From: an uncultured Saprospiraceae bacterium
GTDB taxonomy: Bacteria > Bacteroidota > Bacteroidia > Chitinophagales > Saprospiraceae
Assembly: GCA_937139495.1 (NCBI GenBank)
Contig: CAKZQC010000048.1
Span: forward strand, 1-64,000
Length of the DNA: 64,000 nucleotides
Direction of reading: 5' to 3'
In this document: positions 41,102-50,789 of the stretch, piece after piece
Layout: each line of letters opens with the position of its first letter
Position numbering within the stretch: position 1 is the first letter of the stretch
Translations under genes and position numbers: made by a program
The notes under the pieces: model-generated
What the model saw: only the letters and a program-made list of their open reading frames with translations
Database searches by the model: none
What the model was told of the DNA's origin: nothing

Positions 41102-43246
41102 TTATTTTTTGATTTTTTCATCTATATAATCTAGCACTTTGTGCATCAAATGTACTCGGTCTTTGCCTCGCACGTTGTGCAGGTGCATCGGATAAGGAAA
41201 AAAGTCCACCAATATACCATTATCTACAAACGACTTCACTAAGCTAAAGCTATGCTGCATCACGACTACATCGTCAACCGTACCGTGTATCAATAATAAA
41301 TCTCCTTTGAGTTGATTGGTAAAATTGGCAAGGGTTGTTTTTTTGTAGCCTTCTTCGTTTTCGTGCGGCATATCCATGTAGCGTTCGCCATACATTATTT
41401 CATAATACGCCCAATTGGTAACAGGACCACCTGCTACGCCTGCTTTGAATACGTCAGGATATTTGAGCATCATCGAGGTGGTCATGAATCCGCCATACGA
41501 CCAACCATGCACCGCCATTCTATCCGTGTCTGCATAAGGCAATGTTTTGAGGTATTCGACACCAGTCATCTGGTCTTTCATTTCGAGTTCGCCCAAGTTT
41601 CTGTGAATACAATTCTCAAACTCAAACCCTCTATTGGCAGAACCTCTATTGTCGAGCGTAAACACCAAATAACCTTGATTGGCAGCGTAGTGCATCCATA
41701 AGCTAGCCCCCCCCAACCAACTGTTGGTAATCATTTGGGCTTGTGGTCCACCATAGACATATACAATAACTGGATATTTCTTTTTGGGGTCAAAATCAGC
41801 AGGTTTGATCAATCGAGTGTTCAAATTGACTCCACCTTCGCCTTTAATCGTCTGGAAGGTAGTCGTCGCAATAGTCTTTTCGGTATAAGGGTCTTTTGCT
41901 TTGTATAGCAATTGCTTTGCCGTACCATTTTTAGCCAATAAATGCAATTCGTAAGGCGTTTCTAAATTAGAAAAACCATCTAAAATATAATTGCCATTAG
42001 AAGCCACCATAAAAGTATGTTGTCCTTCTTTTTTGACCATCTTGGTCACCGACTTCCCTCCTACCAAAGGAGCACTGTACAATGTTGTGTTAAGTCCGCT
42101 CTCATCGGTACCTTTCACCAGTACATTTTTCTCGCTTTTATCTAGTCCCAACACGTCCAGTACTACCCAATTTCCGTTGGTGACTTGTCCGAGCAATTTG
42201 CCATCTATATTATAGCGATAGAGGTGTTTGAATCCATCTCGCTCGCTACGCCACAAAAACTCATTGCTGTTGTTAGGCAAAAACCAAACAGGGTTTTCTG
42301 GCTCTACATATTTATCGTGTTTTTCTTCAAACAGCACCTTTATCAATTCTCCTGAGCGAGCATCATATTGGCAAAGCTGCATCCAGTTTTGTTGTCTGTT
42401 TACAATTGCCACATAAAGCATTTTGTTTTCTGGTCCCCAAGCCAAATTTGTCAAATACTGATCTTTTGGTCCATCAATTTTGAGCATCAGTACTTTTTGG
42501 CTCTTTACATTATATACTCCAATTTGAGCATATTCGCTTTTTTGCCCAGCCATTGGATACTTGATGGTATTGAGACTAGCTGGAGTGGTATTGATATCCA
42601 ACAGTGGATAATCGGTCACGTCCGCTTCATTCTTTTGATAAAAAGCTAAATATTGCCCGTTGGGCGACCAAAAAGTACCTTTAGAAATACCGAACTCATG
42701 ACGAGCAATCGCTTGTCCCGACACAATATTTTTATCGTTGGTAGCAAAAACTTCTAGCCTCCTGCCTTCTTCATCTTGAATGTACAAGTTGTGTTGGTCG
42801 GTATAAGCTATTCGGGCTGTCTGGTCGTGCCTGTCTAGGTTATTGCCTTTTGGCAATTCCGTTTTCTGCTGTATTTTTACTTTTTTATTTTCGTAATTTA
42901 CTACATAATAAACGCCAGCATACGAAAAACTAAACGAAGTTTCGGTTTTCCATTTTATGGAAGGAAAGTATTTGAATTCCAATCCTAAATCTGATCGCAA
43001 CTGCTCTAGCGACAAGGATTTTTTAGCATTTTTGTCACCTACTTTTTGCACTAGCAGATGAGTTCTATCTTCGTTGAGGAAGGTAAAATTTTCTTGGTTA
43101 GGAATCCACTGCAAGTTAGCAGGCTGTGACGGATAAAATTGTCGCCACTGCCCCATTACAGCTTCCTCCAGTGTCAAATCTGTTTTTTGGGCAAATACAC
43201 CTGTCACCCACAACAATAGAATGACAACCAAAATACTATTTCTCAT
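41102..43246 (-). CDS. S9 family prolyl oligopeptidase, DPP-IV-like
   Basis: Serine peptidase of 714 residues. It has a signal peptide (VVILLLWVTGVFAQ), an N-terminal beta-propeller (DPPIV_N), and a C-terminal alpha/beta hydrolase with catalytic Ser in GWSYGG, Asp in HGTVDDVVVMQHS and His in MHLHNVRG. The ELEMKDQMTGVEYLK segment and YVYGGPQ oxyanion strand match Bacteroidota DPP IV. It removes N-terminal dipeptides after Pro/Ala from peptides in the periplasm. It is first in an operon with the two FolB genes. Confidence 0.93.
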   Translation of the reverse strand: MRNSILVVILLLWVTGVFAQKTDLTLEEAVMGQWRQFYPSQPANLQWIPNQENFTFLNEDRTHLLVQKVGDKNAKKSLSLEQLRSDLGLEFKYFPSIKWKTETSFSFSYAGVYYVVNYENKKVKIQQKTELPKGNNLDRHDQTARIAYTDQHNLYIQDEEGRRLEVFATNDKNIVSGQAIARHEFGISKGTFWSPNGQYLAFYQKNEADVTDYPLLDINTTPASLNTIKYPMAGQKSEYAQIGVYNVKSQKVLMLKIDGPKDQYLTNLAWGPENKMLYVAIVNRQQNWMQLCQYDARSGELIKVLFEEKHDKYVEPENPVWFLPNNSNEFLWRSERDGFKHLYRYNIDGKLLGQVTNGNWVVLDVLGLDKSEKNVLVKGTDESGLNTTLYSAPLVGGKSVTKMVKKEGQHTFMVASNGNYILDGFSNLETPYELHLLAKNGTAKQLLYKAKDPYTEKTIATTTFQTIKGEGGVNLNTRLIKPADFDPKKKYPVIVYVYGGPQAQMITNSWLGGASLWMHYAANQGYLVFTLDNRGSANRGFEFENCIHRNLGELEMKDQMTGVEYLKTLPYADTDRMAVHGWSYGGFMTTSMMLKYPDVFKAGVAGGPVTNWAYYEIMYGERYMDMPHENEEGYKKTTLANFTNQLKGDLLLIHGTVDDVVVMQHSFSLVKSFVDNGILVDFFPYPMHLHNVRGKDRVHLMHKVLDYIDEKIKK

Positions 43247-43271
43247 ATCTAATTATATTTTTAACTAACTT

Positions 43272-44609
43272 CTATTTATTATCAGGCTTCGTGTTATTAT
43301 TAGACGATTTAGAACTGTTGTTTCCTTTATTTTTAGGTTTAAAAGTTCTTTTTTTATTGTTGCTATTTTTTCGATTGCTGTTACTCTTATTACTTTTTTT
43401 GTTTCCGCCACTGCTACTACGTCCTTTCGAGGGAGGAAAACGAGATTCTTTTTTAGCATTTTTCTCATATTTGGGAGCATCTCCTAACCCTGCTGGCAAA
43501 GCTATTTTGTTCACTTCTGTCTCAATCAACTCTTCGATACGATTAAATTTGTACATATCTCGTTGATTGATAAGCGTCAATGCTACACCTGTGGTCGAAG
43601 CACGTGCTGTACGCCCAATACGGTGTACATAATCGGCTGCATCACCCGGTACATCATAATTGATAACCAAGTTAATATCTTTAATATCGACACCACGGCT
43701 CAATACATCTGTTGCGACTAATATGCGAATATCTTTGTTGGTGAATTTACGCAATACCTCTTCGCGCTGCTGTTGATCCAAATCCGAAGAAATACCTTCT
43801 GCTTGGAATCCTTTCTTGCGCAATTCTCTTGCAATAACTGATACGTTCTTTTTGGTGGACGTAAAAATCAAAATACTTTTGTATTCATCTTTGTCCTTGA
43901 GCAGGTGCTTGATGAGGGGCGTTTTTTGATTGTCATAAACTACATAAGCCGCTTGCAATACACCTTCGGCTGGTTTAGCTAATGCAATGCTAATAGATTC
44001 TGGTTGGTGCAGAATTTCGTTGGCTAGCTTGCGCAATTTGGAAGCCATCGTAGCCGAGAACATCAAATTTTGACGTTTCTTAGGCAAGTAGGAACAAATT
44101 TTCTGAATATCGTCAAAGAATCCCATGTCCAACATTCGGTCTGCTTCATCTAAAATAAGATGCTCGACTTTATTGAACTTAACATAACCTAAGTTAAGGT
44201 GCGAAATCAATTTACCAGGGGTCGCTACTATGATATTACAACCTTGTGTTAAGGCTCTTTTTTGAGTAGTAAAGCTATCGCCATCACCACCACCATATAC
44301 GGCCACAGAACTAACCCCCACAAAGTAGGCTAACCCTTGGATTTGCTTGTCGATTTGTATTGCCAACTCTCGTGTAGGGCAAATAACCAATGTCGTGGTA
44401 TTCTTGCTTGGCTTCACCGCTAATTTATGTAAAATAGGCAACACAAAAGCTGCCGTTTTTCCTGTTCCTGTTTGAGCACAGGCGACCAAGTCTTTGCCTG
44501 CCAATATCATTGGTATGGCTTGTTCTTGTATGGGGGTAGCATCTACAAAACCCATATAATCCAATGCTTCTATTAATTGATCTGATAACCTTAGTTCCTC
44601 GAATGTCAT
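43272..44609 (-). CDS. DEAD-box RNA helicase, RhlE-like
   Basis: Helicase of 445 residues with all core motifs: Q motif GFVDATPIQEQAIP, I AQTGTGKT, Ia PTRELAIQ, II DEADRM, III SAT, VI HRIGRTARA. A basic low-complexity tail of ~75 residues, rich in K, S, N and G, follows; it is typical of Bacteroidota RhlE/CsdA proteins and helps bind RNA. It is a stand-alone gene just upstream of the peptidase gene (25-base gap). Confidence 0.93.
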   Translation of the reverse strand: MTFEELRLSDQLIEALDYMGFVDATPIQEQAIPMILAGKDLVACAQTGTGKTAAFVLPILHKLAVKPSKNTTTLVICPTRELAIQIDKQIQGLAYFVGVSSVAVYGGGDGDSFTTQKRALTQGCNIIVATPGKLISHLNLGYVKFNKVEHLILDEADRMLDMGFFDDIQKICSYLPKKRQNLMFSATMASKLRKLANEILHQPESISIALAKPAEGVLQAAYVVYDNQKTPLIKHLLKDKDEYKSILIFTSTKKNVSVIARELRKKGFQAEGISSDLDQQQREEVLRKFTNKDIRILVATDVLSRGVDIKDINLVINYDVPGDAADYVHRIGRTARASTTGVALTLINQRDMYKFNRIEELIETEVNKIALPAGLGDAPKYEKNAKKESRFPPSKGRSSSGGNKKSNKSNSNRKNSNNKKRTFKPKNKGNNSSKSSNNNTKPDNK

Positions 44610-44897
44610 GCTGCTATTTCTTCGCTTTGTGAAGTATATGGTGGAGCAAAACGCTCCGTTCTCTGCTACTTCTGTTCTATCAATTGGCTAAAATAACATT
44701 TTTTTGCGTAGTCTGTATGATATCACTCGCTATTCGACACATAAAAATGCCCCCACCTAATAAATACGCTCATCAATAAGTCTTCACTTTATAGACCATT
44801 CCTCCTTATTATTTGATTGTCTATTCTGAATGGCACAGAAATCAAACCTTGTCCAAAATTTAAGTTGTATTTTTCTTTTATTCAACTACTAAAAATG

Positions 44898-44905
44898 TAC
44901 CTTTG
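44898..44905 (+). promoter_or_regulatory. Putative -7 element for the lpdA gene
   Basis: TACCTTTG matches TAnnTTTG about 95 bases before the lpdA start; no good -33 TTG at normal spacing is seen. The rest of the 390-base divergent region (44610-44999) shows no coding or repeat structure that I can support. Confidence 0.35.
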
Positions 44906-44999
44906 CTGCACAAAAGGTAGTTGCAAAATAGCACTACGCCAATTCCTCCTACTTTTTGTACGACACATTTGCTGAACCAACTCAAAAAATATATTGATT

Positions 45000-46397
45000 A
45001 TGAATTATGATGTTATTGTAGTCGGAAGTGGACCTGGTGGTTATGTTGCTGCTATTCGTGCTTCTCAATTAGGGCTAAAAACGGCTGTTGTAGAACGTGA
45101 ATCATTAGGCGGAATTTGCCTAAACTGGGGTTGTATTCCTACCAAAGCACTCCTCAAATCTGCTCAAGTATTTGAATATATTAGTCATGCCAATGACTAC
45201 GGAATAGAAGTAAGTGATGCCAAAGCTGACTTTGGTGCGATGGTCAAACGTAGCCGTGGTGTTGCCGACAAAATGAGTAAAGGCGTTACGTTCTTGCTCA
45301 AAAAGAACAAAATTGATGTCCTGATGGGCGATGGCAAATTGCTGAAAGGCAAAAAAGTAGCCGTAACCGATAAAGACGGAAAAACAAAAGAATATACTGC
45401 CAATAATATTATTATTGCCACAGGTGGTCGTGCCAAACAATTACCTAATATTCAGATTGATGGCAAAAAAATAATTGGCTACCGTGAAGCCATGACCTTG
45501 CCTAAGCAACCTAAGAAAATGGTAGTCGTTGGTTCGGGTGCTATTGGGGTAGAATTTGCTTATTTCTACAATGCCTTGGGTACGGAAGTAACGATCGTAG
45601 AATATCTAGACGACATCTTGCCAAGAGAAGACAAAGATGTATCGAAAGAAATGAAGAAAATCTTTAAAAAAGCGGGTATCAAAATCATGACTGGTGCTGG
45701 TGTACAGACCGTCGATACCAATGGTAGTGGCTGCAAAGTAGCGGTCAAGCACAACAAAAATGGCAAAGAAGAAATTATCGAATGTGATGTTGTTCTTTCT
45801 GCTGTGGGTGTGACACCAAATACCGAAAATATCGGACTAGAAGACTTGGGCATCAAAACCAACAAACAAGGTTTGATTGAAGTAGATGAATATTACAACA
45901 CCAATGTAGCTGGAATTTTTGCTATTGGCGATGTATTGCCTACGCAAGCATTGGCACACGTGGCTTCTGCGGAAGGTATTACTTGTGTCGAAAAAATAGC
46001 AGGACATACACCAGAACCAATTGATTATAACAATATCCCAGGTTGTACGTACTGTATTCCAGAAGTCGCTTCTGTAGGCTATACCGAGCAGCAAGCAAAA
46101 GATGCTGGTTACGAATTGCGTATTGGCAAATTTCCTTTCTCTGCTTCGGGCAAGGCTAGTGCAGCAGGCGTTACTAACGGTTTTGTCAAAGTAATTTTTG
46201 ATAAAAAATATGGCGAATTTTTGGGTGCACACATGGTGGGTGCCAACGTAACTGAAATGATTGCGGAAGTAGTCGCTGCTCGCAAACTCGAAACTACTGG
46301 ACACGAAATCATCAAAACTATTCACCCGCACCCGACTATGTCGGAAGCGGTAATGGAAGCTGCGGCGGCTGCTTATGATGAAGTGATTCACTTGTAA
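45000..46397 (+). CDS. lpdA: Dihydrolipoyl dehydrogenase
   Basis: Class I pyridine-nucleotide-disulfide oxidoreductase of 466 residues, the E3 component of 2-oxoacid dehydrogenase and glycine cleavage complexes. FAD motif VVGSGPGGYVAAIRA, redox-active disulfide GGICLNWGCIPTKALL, NAD-binding VVVGSGAIGVEFAYF, FAD site GIFAIGDV and the dimerisation-domain HPHPTMSEAVMEA are all present. The ATG at 45000 is preferred over a TTG two codons before. A terminator follows. Confidence 0.96.
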   Translation: MNYDVIVVGSGPGGYVAAIRASQLGLKTAVVERESLGGICLNWGCIPTKALLKSAQVFEYISHANDYGIEVSDAKADFGAMVKRSRGVADKMSKGVTFLLKKNKIDVLMGDGKLLKGKKVAVTDKDGKTKEYTANNIIIATGGRAKQLPNIQIDGKKIIGYREAMTLPKQPKKMVVVGSGAIGVEFAYFYNALGTEVTIVEYLDDILPREDKDVSKEMKKIFKKAGIKIMTGAGVQTVDTNGSGCKVAVKHNKNGKEEIIECDVVLSAVGVTPNTENIGLEDLGIKTNKQGLIEVDEYYNTNVAGIFAIGDVLPTQALAHVASAEGITCVEKIAGHTPEPIDYNNIPGCTYCIPEVASVGYTEQQAKDAGYELRIGKFPFSASGKASAAGVTNGFVKVIFDKKYGEFLGAHMVGANVTEMIAEVVAARKLETTGHEIIKTIHPHPTMSEAVMEAAAAAYDEVIHL

Positions 46398-46421
46398 AGA
46401 ATATTGTAGTAAAAAATAAGT

Positions 46422-46464
46422 AGAAGTGTCCAAAATTATTTAGTTTTGGACACTTCTTTTTTTT
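46422..46464 (+). terminator. Rho-independent terminator of lpdA
   Basis: Stem AGAAGTGTCCAAAA / TTTTGGACACTTCT with an 8-base loop, then an eight-T tract. Confidence 0.88.
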
Positions 46465-46491
46465 CGATATAACATTACTTGAATTCAAGTT

Positions 46492-47658
46492 ATGAAACAA
46501 CCAACACCACACAAAGTCATTATATTAGGTCCTGCCCACCCTTATAGAGGCGGTATTGCCAAAGGCAATGAACTGCTCGCCCATGAGTTTGGAAAACAGG
46601 GCATTGACTGCAAAGTTTATACGTTTACGTTGCAATACCCGAAAGTGCTTTTCCCTGGAAAAACACAATATACCGATGACCCACTGGCGTACCCTGTACA
46701 GATAGAACGCAAGATTAATTCCGTCAATCCGTTCAATTGGTTGAGCGTCGGTTGGCAAATTCGCAAAGAAGCTCCTACCTTGTTGATTATTCGGCATTGG
46801 TTGCCATTTATGGCACCGAGTATGGGCACGATTGCTCGGATTGCCAAGGGCAATAAAGTGACAAAAGTAATCGCTTTGATTGATAATTTGATTCCGCACG
46901 AAAAGCGGATTGGCGACACGATTTTTAATAAATATTTCGTAGGAAGTATGGACGGTTTTTTGACCATGTCGCACAGCGTTCTTGATGACTTGAAGCAGTT
47001 TGACACCAAAAAACCGAAGGTTTTTAGTCCGCATCCAGTTTTTGATAATTATGGCGAAAAATTAACGAAAGAAGTAGCGTGTGAATGGCTCAAAATTGAT
47101 GACCAATTGGAGTATATTTTGTTCTTTGGTTTCGTGCGCGAATACAAGGGATTGGATTTGTTATTAGAAGCGTTTGCTTTGCTGCACGAATCTAATCCTA
47201 ACTTGCGATTGATGGTGGTAGGCGAATATTACAGCGAGGAAGAAAAGTATCAGAATATGATGCGTGATTTGGGTATTTTTGATAAGATTATTCAACGCAA
47301 AGAGTTTGTACCAGATACCGAAATAAAATACTACTTTGGAGCGGCTGATTTGGTTGCTCAACCTTACAAAACTGCGACACAAAGTGGCGTAACACAAATT
47401 GGGTATCACTTCGAGAAACCGATGCTAGTCACTAATGTAGGCGGTTTGGCAGAGATTATTCCTGACCAAAAAGTAGGCTATGTTGTCGAGCCCAATCCCG
47501 AAGCGATTCGGGCAGGCATTCTCGACTTTTTTGATAATAATCGTGCAGCCCTTTTTGTAGAAAACTTAAAGCAAGAAAAAGTACGCTTTTCGTGGCTGCG
47601 CATGACCGAAAACCTGCTAAAAGTTCAAGCAGAAACACTATTACCTATTGCCAAATAA
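46492..47658 (+). CDS. Family 4 glycosyltransferase
   Basis: GT4-type transferase of 388 residues: N-terminal GPAHPYRGGIAKGNELLAHEF, middle YILFFGFVREYKGLDLLLEA, and C-terminal nucleotide-sugar site VAQPYKTATQSGVTQIGYHFEKPMLVTNVGG with E in LAEI. It is followed by gmhA within 21 bases, suggesting surface-glycan or LPS synthesis. Confidence 0.88.
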   Translation: MKQPTPHKVIILGPAHPYRGGIAKGNELLAHEFGKQGIDCKVYTFTLQYPKVLFPGKTQYTDDPLAYPVQIERKINSVNPFNWLSVGWQIRKEAPTLLIIRHWLPFMAPSMGTIARIAKGNKVTKVIALIDNLIPHEKRIGDTIFNKYFVGSMDGFLTMSHSVLDDLKQFDTKKPKVFSPHPVFDNYGEKLTKEVACEWLKIDDQLEYILFFGFVREYKGLDLLLEAFALLHESNPNLRLMVVGEYYSEEEKYQNMMRDLGIFDKIIQRKEFVPDTEIKYYFGAADLVAQPYKTATQSGVTQIGYHFEKPMLVTNVGGLAEIIPDQKVGYVVEPNPEAIRAGILDFFDNNRAALFVENLKQEKVRFSWLRMTENLLKVQAETLLPIAK

Positions 47659-47679
47659 TTCAAAAAATAAAACGCTTTT

Positions 47680-48261
47680 ATGTTAGATCAAATCAAGGCA
47701 TCTATTGAGCAATCTATTGCAACGAAACAGCTTATTTTGGCAGATCAAAACTTACTGCAAGCTATACAGAAAGCTAGCCAAGTAATGGTGGATTGTTTTC
47801 GCAAAGATGGCAAAGTGCTTTTTGGGGGCAACGGGGGCAGTGCTGCCGATGCACAGCATTTGGCAAGCGAACTTTCGGGACGTTTTTACCTAGATAGACC
47901 GCCTTTATTTGCAGAAGCACTACACGTCAATGGTTCTTATTTGACTGCCGTAGGCAATGATTATTCGTTCGATAAAGTCTATAGCCGAATCGTAGAAGCT
48001 AAGGGTAGAAAAGGCGATATTTTGGTCGCAATTTCTACTTCTGGCAATTCCGAAAATATTGTGCAAGCATTGGCACAAGCCAAAAAACAAGGTATGCTAA
48101 CGATTGGATTGACAGGAGCCAAAGAAGGAATAATGAATCCGCTCTGCGATATACTTTTGGCAATGCCTTCGGTGGATACCCCCCGCATTCAAGAGTGTCA
48201 TATTGTGGTGGGGCATATTATTTGTCAGCTCGTGGAAGCGGCTCTTTTTGGCACTTCGTAA
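47680..48261 (+). CDS. gmhA: D-sedoheptulose-7-phosphate isomerase
   Basis: SIS-domain protein of 193 residues matching GmhA: LFGGNGGSAADAQHLASELSGRF, AVGNDYSFDKVYSR, DILVAISTSGNSENIV (SIS phosphate loop), and the late ECHIVVGHIICQLVE. It converts sedoheptulose 7-P to D-glycero-heptose 7-P for ADP-heptose. Next to a glycosyltransferase, it likely serves lipopolysaccharide or S-layer glycan. Confidence 0.92.
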   Translation: MLDQIKASIEQSIATKQLILADQNLLQAIQKASQVMVDCFRKDGKVLFGGNGGSAADAQHLASELSGRFYLDRPPLFAEALHVNGSYLTAVGNDYSFDKVYSRIVEAKGRKGDILVAISTSGNSENIVQALAQAKKQGMLTIGLTGAKEGIMNPLCDILLAMPSVDTPRIQECHIVVGHIICQLVEAALFGTS

Positions 48262-48360
48262 TCTTATTGTTAGACAAGCTCTTAGCGTTCTTTGGAATGG
48301 AACAATTTGTACAAAGGAATCGTTATAGACGAACAACTTTTAAACTAAAAAACAGACACA

Positions 48361-48585
48361 ATGAACACTTCTAAAACAGTAGGACTTTTACTAATGGTAG
48401 TCTCCTTAGGGCTTGGCTACATCGGCTTCACGACCATAGCGGACAATCACGCCGAATTGGATTTGAGCGTTATTCAAATTGATATTTCGGACAAAAAAGG
48501 CAAAGAGCAAGGTTATATCTATTTGGGTATTGCTGCGGTGCTTTTGGGTGCTGGTGCTTTTTTGGCTAGCCGCAAGGGGAATTAA
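48361..48585 (+). CDS. Small DUF3185-like membrane protein
   Basis: Protein of 74 residues: an N-terminal TM (VGLLLMVVSLGLGYIGFT), a short hydrophilic loop and a second TM with a basic end (YLGIAAVLLGAGAFLASRKGN). It resembles DUF3185. Function is unknown. A strong terminator follows. Confidence 0.6.
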   Translation: MNTSKTVGLLLMVVSLGLGYIGFTTIADNHAELDLSVIQIDISDKKGKEQGYIYLGIAAVLLGAGAFLASRKGN

Positions 48586-48609
48586 GTTATTTTCTGACCC
48601 ATTCCATAC

Positions 48610-48648
48610 AAAAATGGCTGCTACAGATAAATGTAGCAGCCATTTTTT
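48610..48648. terminator. Bidirectional terminator
   Basis: Stem AAAAATGGCTGCTACA / TGTAGCAGCCATTTTT with loop GATAAA, between the small membrane protein and the convergent TPR membrane gene. Confidence 0.9.
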
Positions 48649-48652
48649 AGGC

Positions 48653-50599
48653 TTACTGCGGTCTCAAACTAGGATCTACTTGATATGATTTCTCAAAGTA
48701 TTGTTTCGCTTTTTCTGGCTGTCCTGCCTGCTGATATAAGCCACCTAAATTCTGATAACTTTTGGCACTAGGGTCGAGTTCTATCGACTTCAAAAATGCT
48801 TTTTCGGCGGCTGCGGTGTTTCCTTTCATGGCATTCAAGATGCCCAATGATTGATAATTGGTAGCGGTCTGCCCTGCTGGATTGGCTAACACCAATTCTA
48901 GATGCTTCATAGCATTATCTGGCTGGTTGAGCAATTCGCCATATACGCGCACCAACTGTTCGTGTGCTTTGGCATAATTAGGTTGTAATTCCAAGGTGTA
49001 ATTGAGCCATTTCAATGCTTCTTTTGCTTTCTTCTTTTGGACGTAGACCATACCTAAATTATAGGTACTGTGTAGAAATTTGTTATTAATTTCGTACGAC
49101 AACAAAAAGTGCTTTTCTGCCAAATCTAGCAATGTTGGATCTTTCTTTCTGTCAGGTGTATTTAGGTATTTAGTTAGCAAAGTATTGGCATAATAATACT
49201 GCATTTTGGCACTATTGGGCGAGCTATTTATATCTTGAGTAAATAGTGTTTCATTGCTTTCCCAATCCTTATTTCTATCTATTGTTTTGAAACTAAAAAG
49301 TATCGTTATAGCGGCTAAAGCTACCCAAATAACAGGCTTTTTTTGCAATGATTTCCAATCTATTAGATTCGCTTTCTGGACTAATAAGTAAGCGATAGCT
49401 AACGTAAAGCCAAGCGATGAAAAGTACAAAAATCGTTCGCCCATTGGAGCACCAATATTGAATAAAACATTGGCAACTAAAGACAAGGGAGCTAAGTATA
49501 GCAAAATGCTCCAAGCGACTACATTTTTGTTCCAAATTTTGAGGACTGCAAAAAGCCCCAACCCTATATAAATACTCCAACCCAAGAGGGCTAAAGGGTC
49601 GGTTAATTCGACCAATGGAATTTGCTCTCTGGAGTAGTCCGAACTCAATGGATTGGGATAAAAAAGTAAGCTGATATAATACCACAGAATCAAGCCGATC
49701 GTACCGAATTTTTGACTAAAAGTAGTACCATAAAAAGGGTTTTCCATAATATCTGGATTCTCCACACCTTCTAATCCACCCACCATCGCCATTCTCAACA
49801 AAAAATAAGCAATCGCCACACCCCAAAAAGGAACACTGTATTTGATAGCCTTTGGCAATTCTTGTTTGCGCAAAGCCAACAACCCCAACGGAATCAAGGC
49901 GACAAAAGTAAAAGCGGTTTCTTTAGCTAATAAGCTCAAAAAGAAGCTCCCCAAAGCGATGACCCAATGAACGGTTTTGGGTGTTTGGCTAGTGATTATT
50001 TTGTATAGATATTGCAACGCAAGCAAGACCAATAATAAAGACAAAATCTCGTCTCGACTCTTGATATTAGCGACAACCTCTGTATGTATCGGGTGAGCAA
50101 TAAACAGCAGACTTGCGATAGCTGCTATTATTTCGCTGCCTTGATACGGTTGCAACCAATTGCGAAGCACTCGAAAGAGCATAAAAGCGGTCAGAGTATA
50201 TAACAACACATTGATAAAATGTCCGACCATTGGATTCAATCCAAAAAATTGATACTCTATGGCAAACATAATGAGCGACAATGGTCGATAACGTCCGCCT
50301 GTCAATTCCATGCCATCGCCGCCATAGATTCCTACAAAAAAATCTTTGGTCAACAAGTCTGGAATCCCTGCCAATCCTTGTTGCGTAAAATTATTCTGAG
50401 TGATAACAATCGAATCGTCGAAAGCGTAGCCATGCCCAATCGTATTGGCATACAATACAAACGCAAAAAAGGCTAATAAGATTCCTATTTTATTGCTGCT
50501 CCAAAAGCTGGTTTCCTTAGTTGGGGCTGTTTCCAACTTTGAGATTGCTGCTTTAGAAGCGGTTGTTTTTTTAGTTTTGTTGTTTCTTTTCTTTGCCAT
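48653..50599 (-). CDS. GT-C-like membrane protein with C-terminal TPRs
   Basis: Protein of 648 residues: basic N-terminus (KKRNNKTKKTTASKAA), 9-11 TMs and four TPR units at the C-terminus (YNLGMVYVQKKKAKEALKWL, YQNLGGLYQQAGQPEKAKQYF). The first extracytoplasmic loop has an acidic pair in GYAFDDSIVI, like protein O-mannosyltransferase/TMTC proteins, suggesting glycosyl transfer from a lipid donor to proteins. This is inference from topology and the acidic pair. Single gene with a terminator. Confidence 0.7.
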   Translation of the reverse strand: MAKKRNNKTKKTTASKAAISKLETAPTKETSFWSSNKIGILLAFFAFVLYANTIGHGYAFDDSIVITQNNFTQQGLAGIPDLLTKDFFVGIYGGDGMELTGGRYRPLSLIMFAIEYQFFGLNPMVGHFINVLLYTLTAFMLFRVLRNWLQPYQGSEIIAAIASLLFIAHPIHTEVVANIKSRDEILSLLLVLLALQYLYKIITSQTPKTVHWVIALGSFFLSLLAKETAFTFVALIPLGLLALRKQELPKAIKYSVPFWGVAIAYFLLRMAMVGGLEGVENPDIMENPFYGTTFSQKFGTIGLILWYYISLLFYPNPLSSDYSREQIPLVELTDPLALLGWSIYIGLGLFAVLKIWNKNVVAWSILLYLAPLSLVANVLFNIGAPMGERFLYFSSLGFTLAIAYLLVQKANLIDWKSLQKKPVIWVALAAITILFSFKTIDRNKDWESNETLFTQDINSSPNSAKMQYYYANTLLTKYLNTPDRKKDPTLLDLAEKHFLLSYEINNKFLHSTYNLGMVYVQKKKAKEALKWLNYTLELQPNYAKAHEQLVRVYGELLNQPDNAMKHLELVLANPAGQTATNYQSLGILNAMKGNTAAAEKAFLKSIELDPSAKSYQNLGGLYQQAGQPEKAKQYFEKSYQVDPSLRPQ

Positions 50600-50789
50600 A
50601 ATTGTGCTATCTAGCGAACCAAATGTATGTTACTACATCTTTTTTTGTACAAATACCCAAACATAATGTTAAATAAACGTTGGGCGGGTTTTGGTAGAAC
50701 AACCAAATATCTAAAATTTTGTAGTAATAACAGATTTTCGTGTGCACTATTTCTGGTAAGTAATTGTACACCTCTCTCAAAAGAAAACT

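Noticed and set aside
45837..46433. 198-codon open frame on the minus strand
   Set aside because: It is antisense to lipoamide dehydrogenase and has no domain signal.
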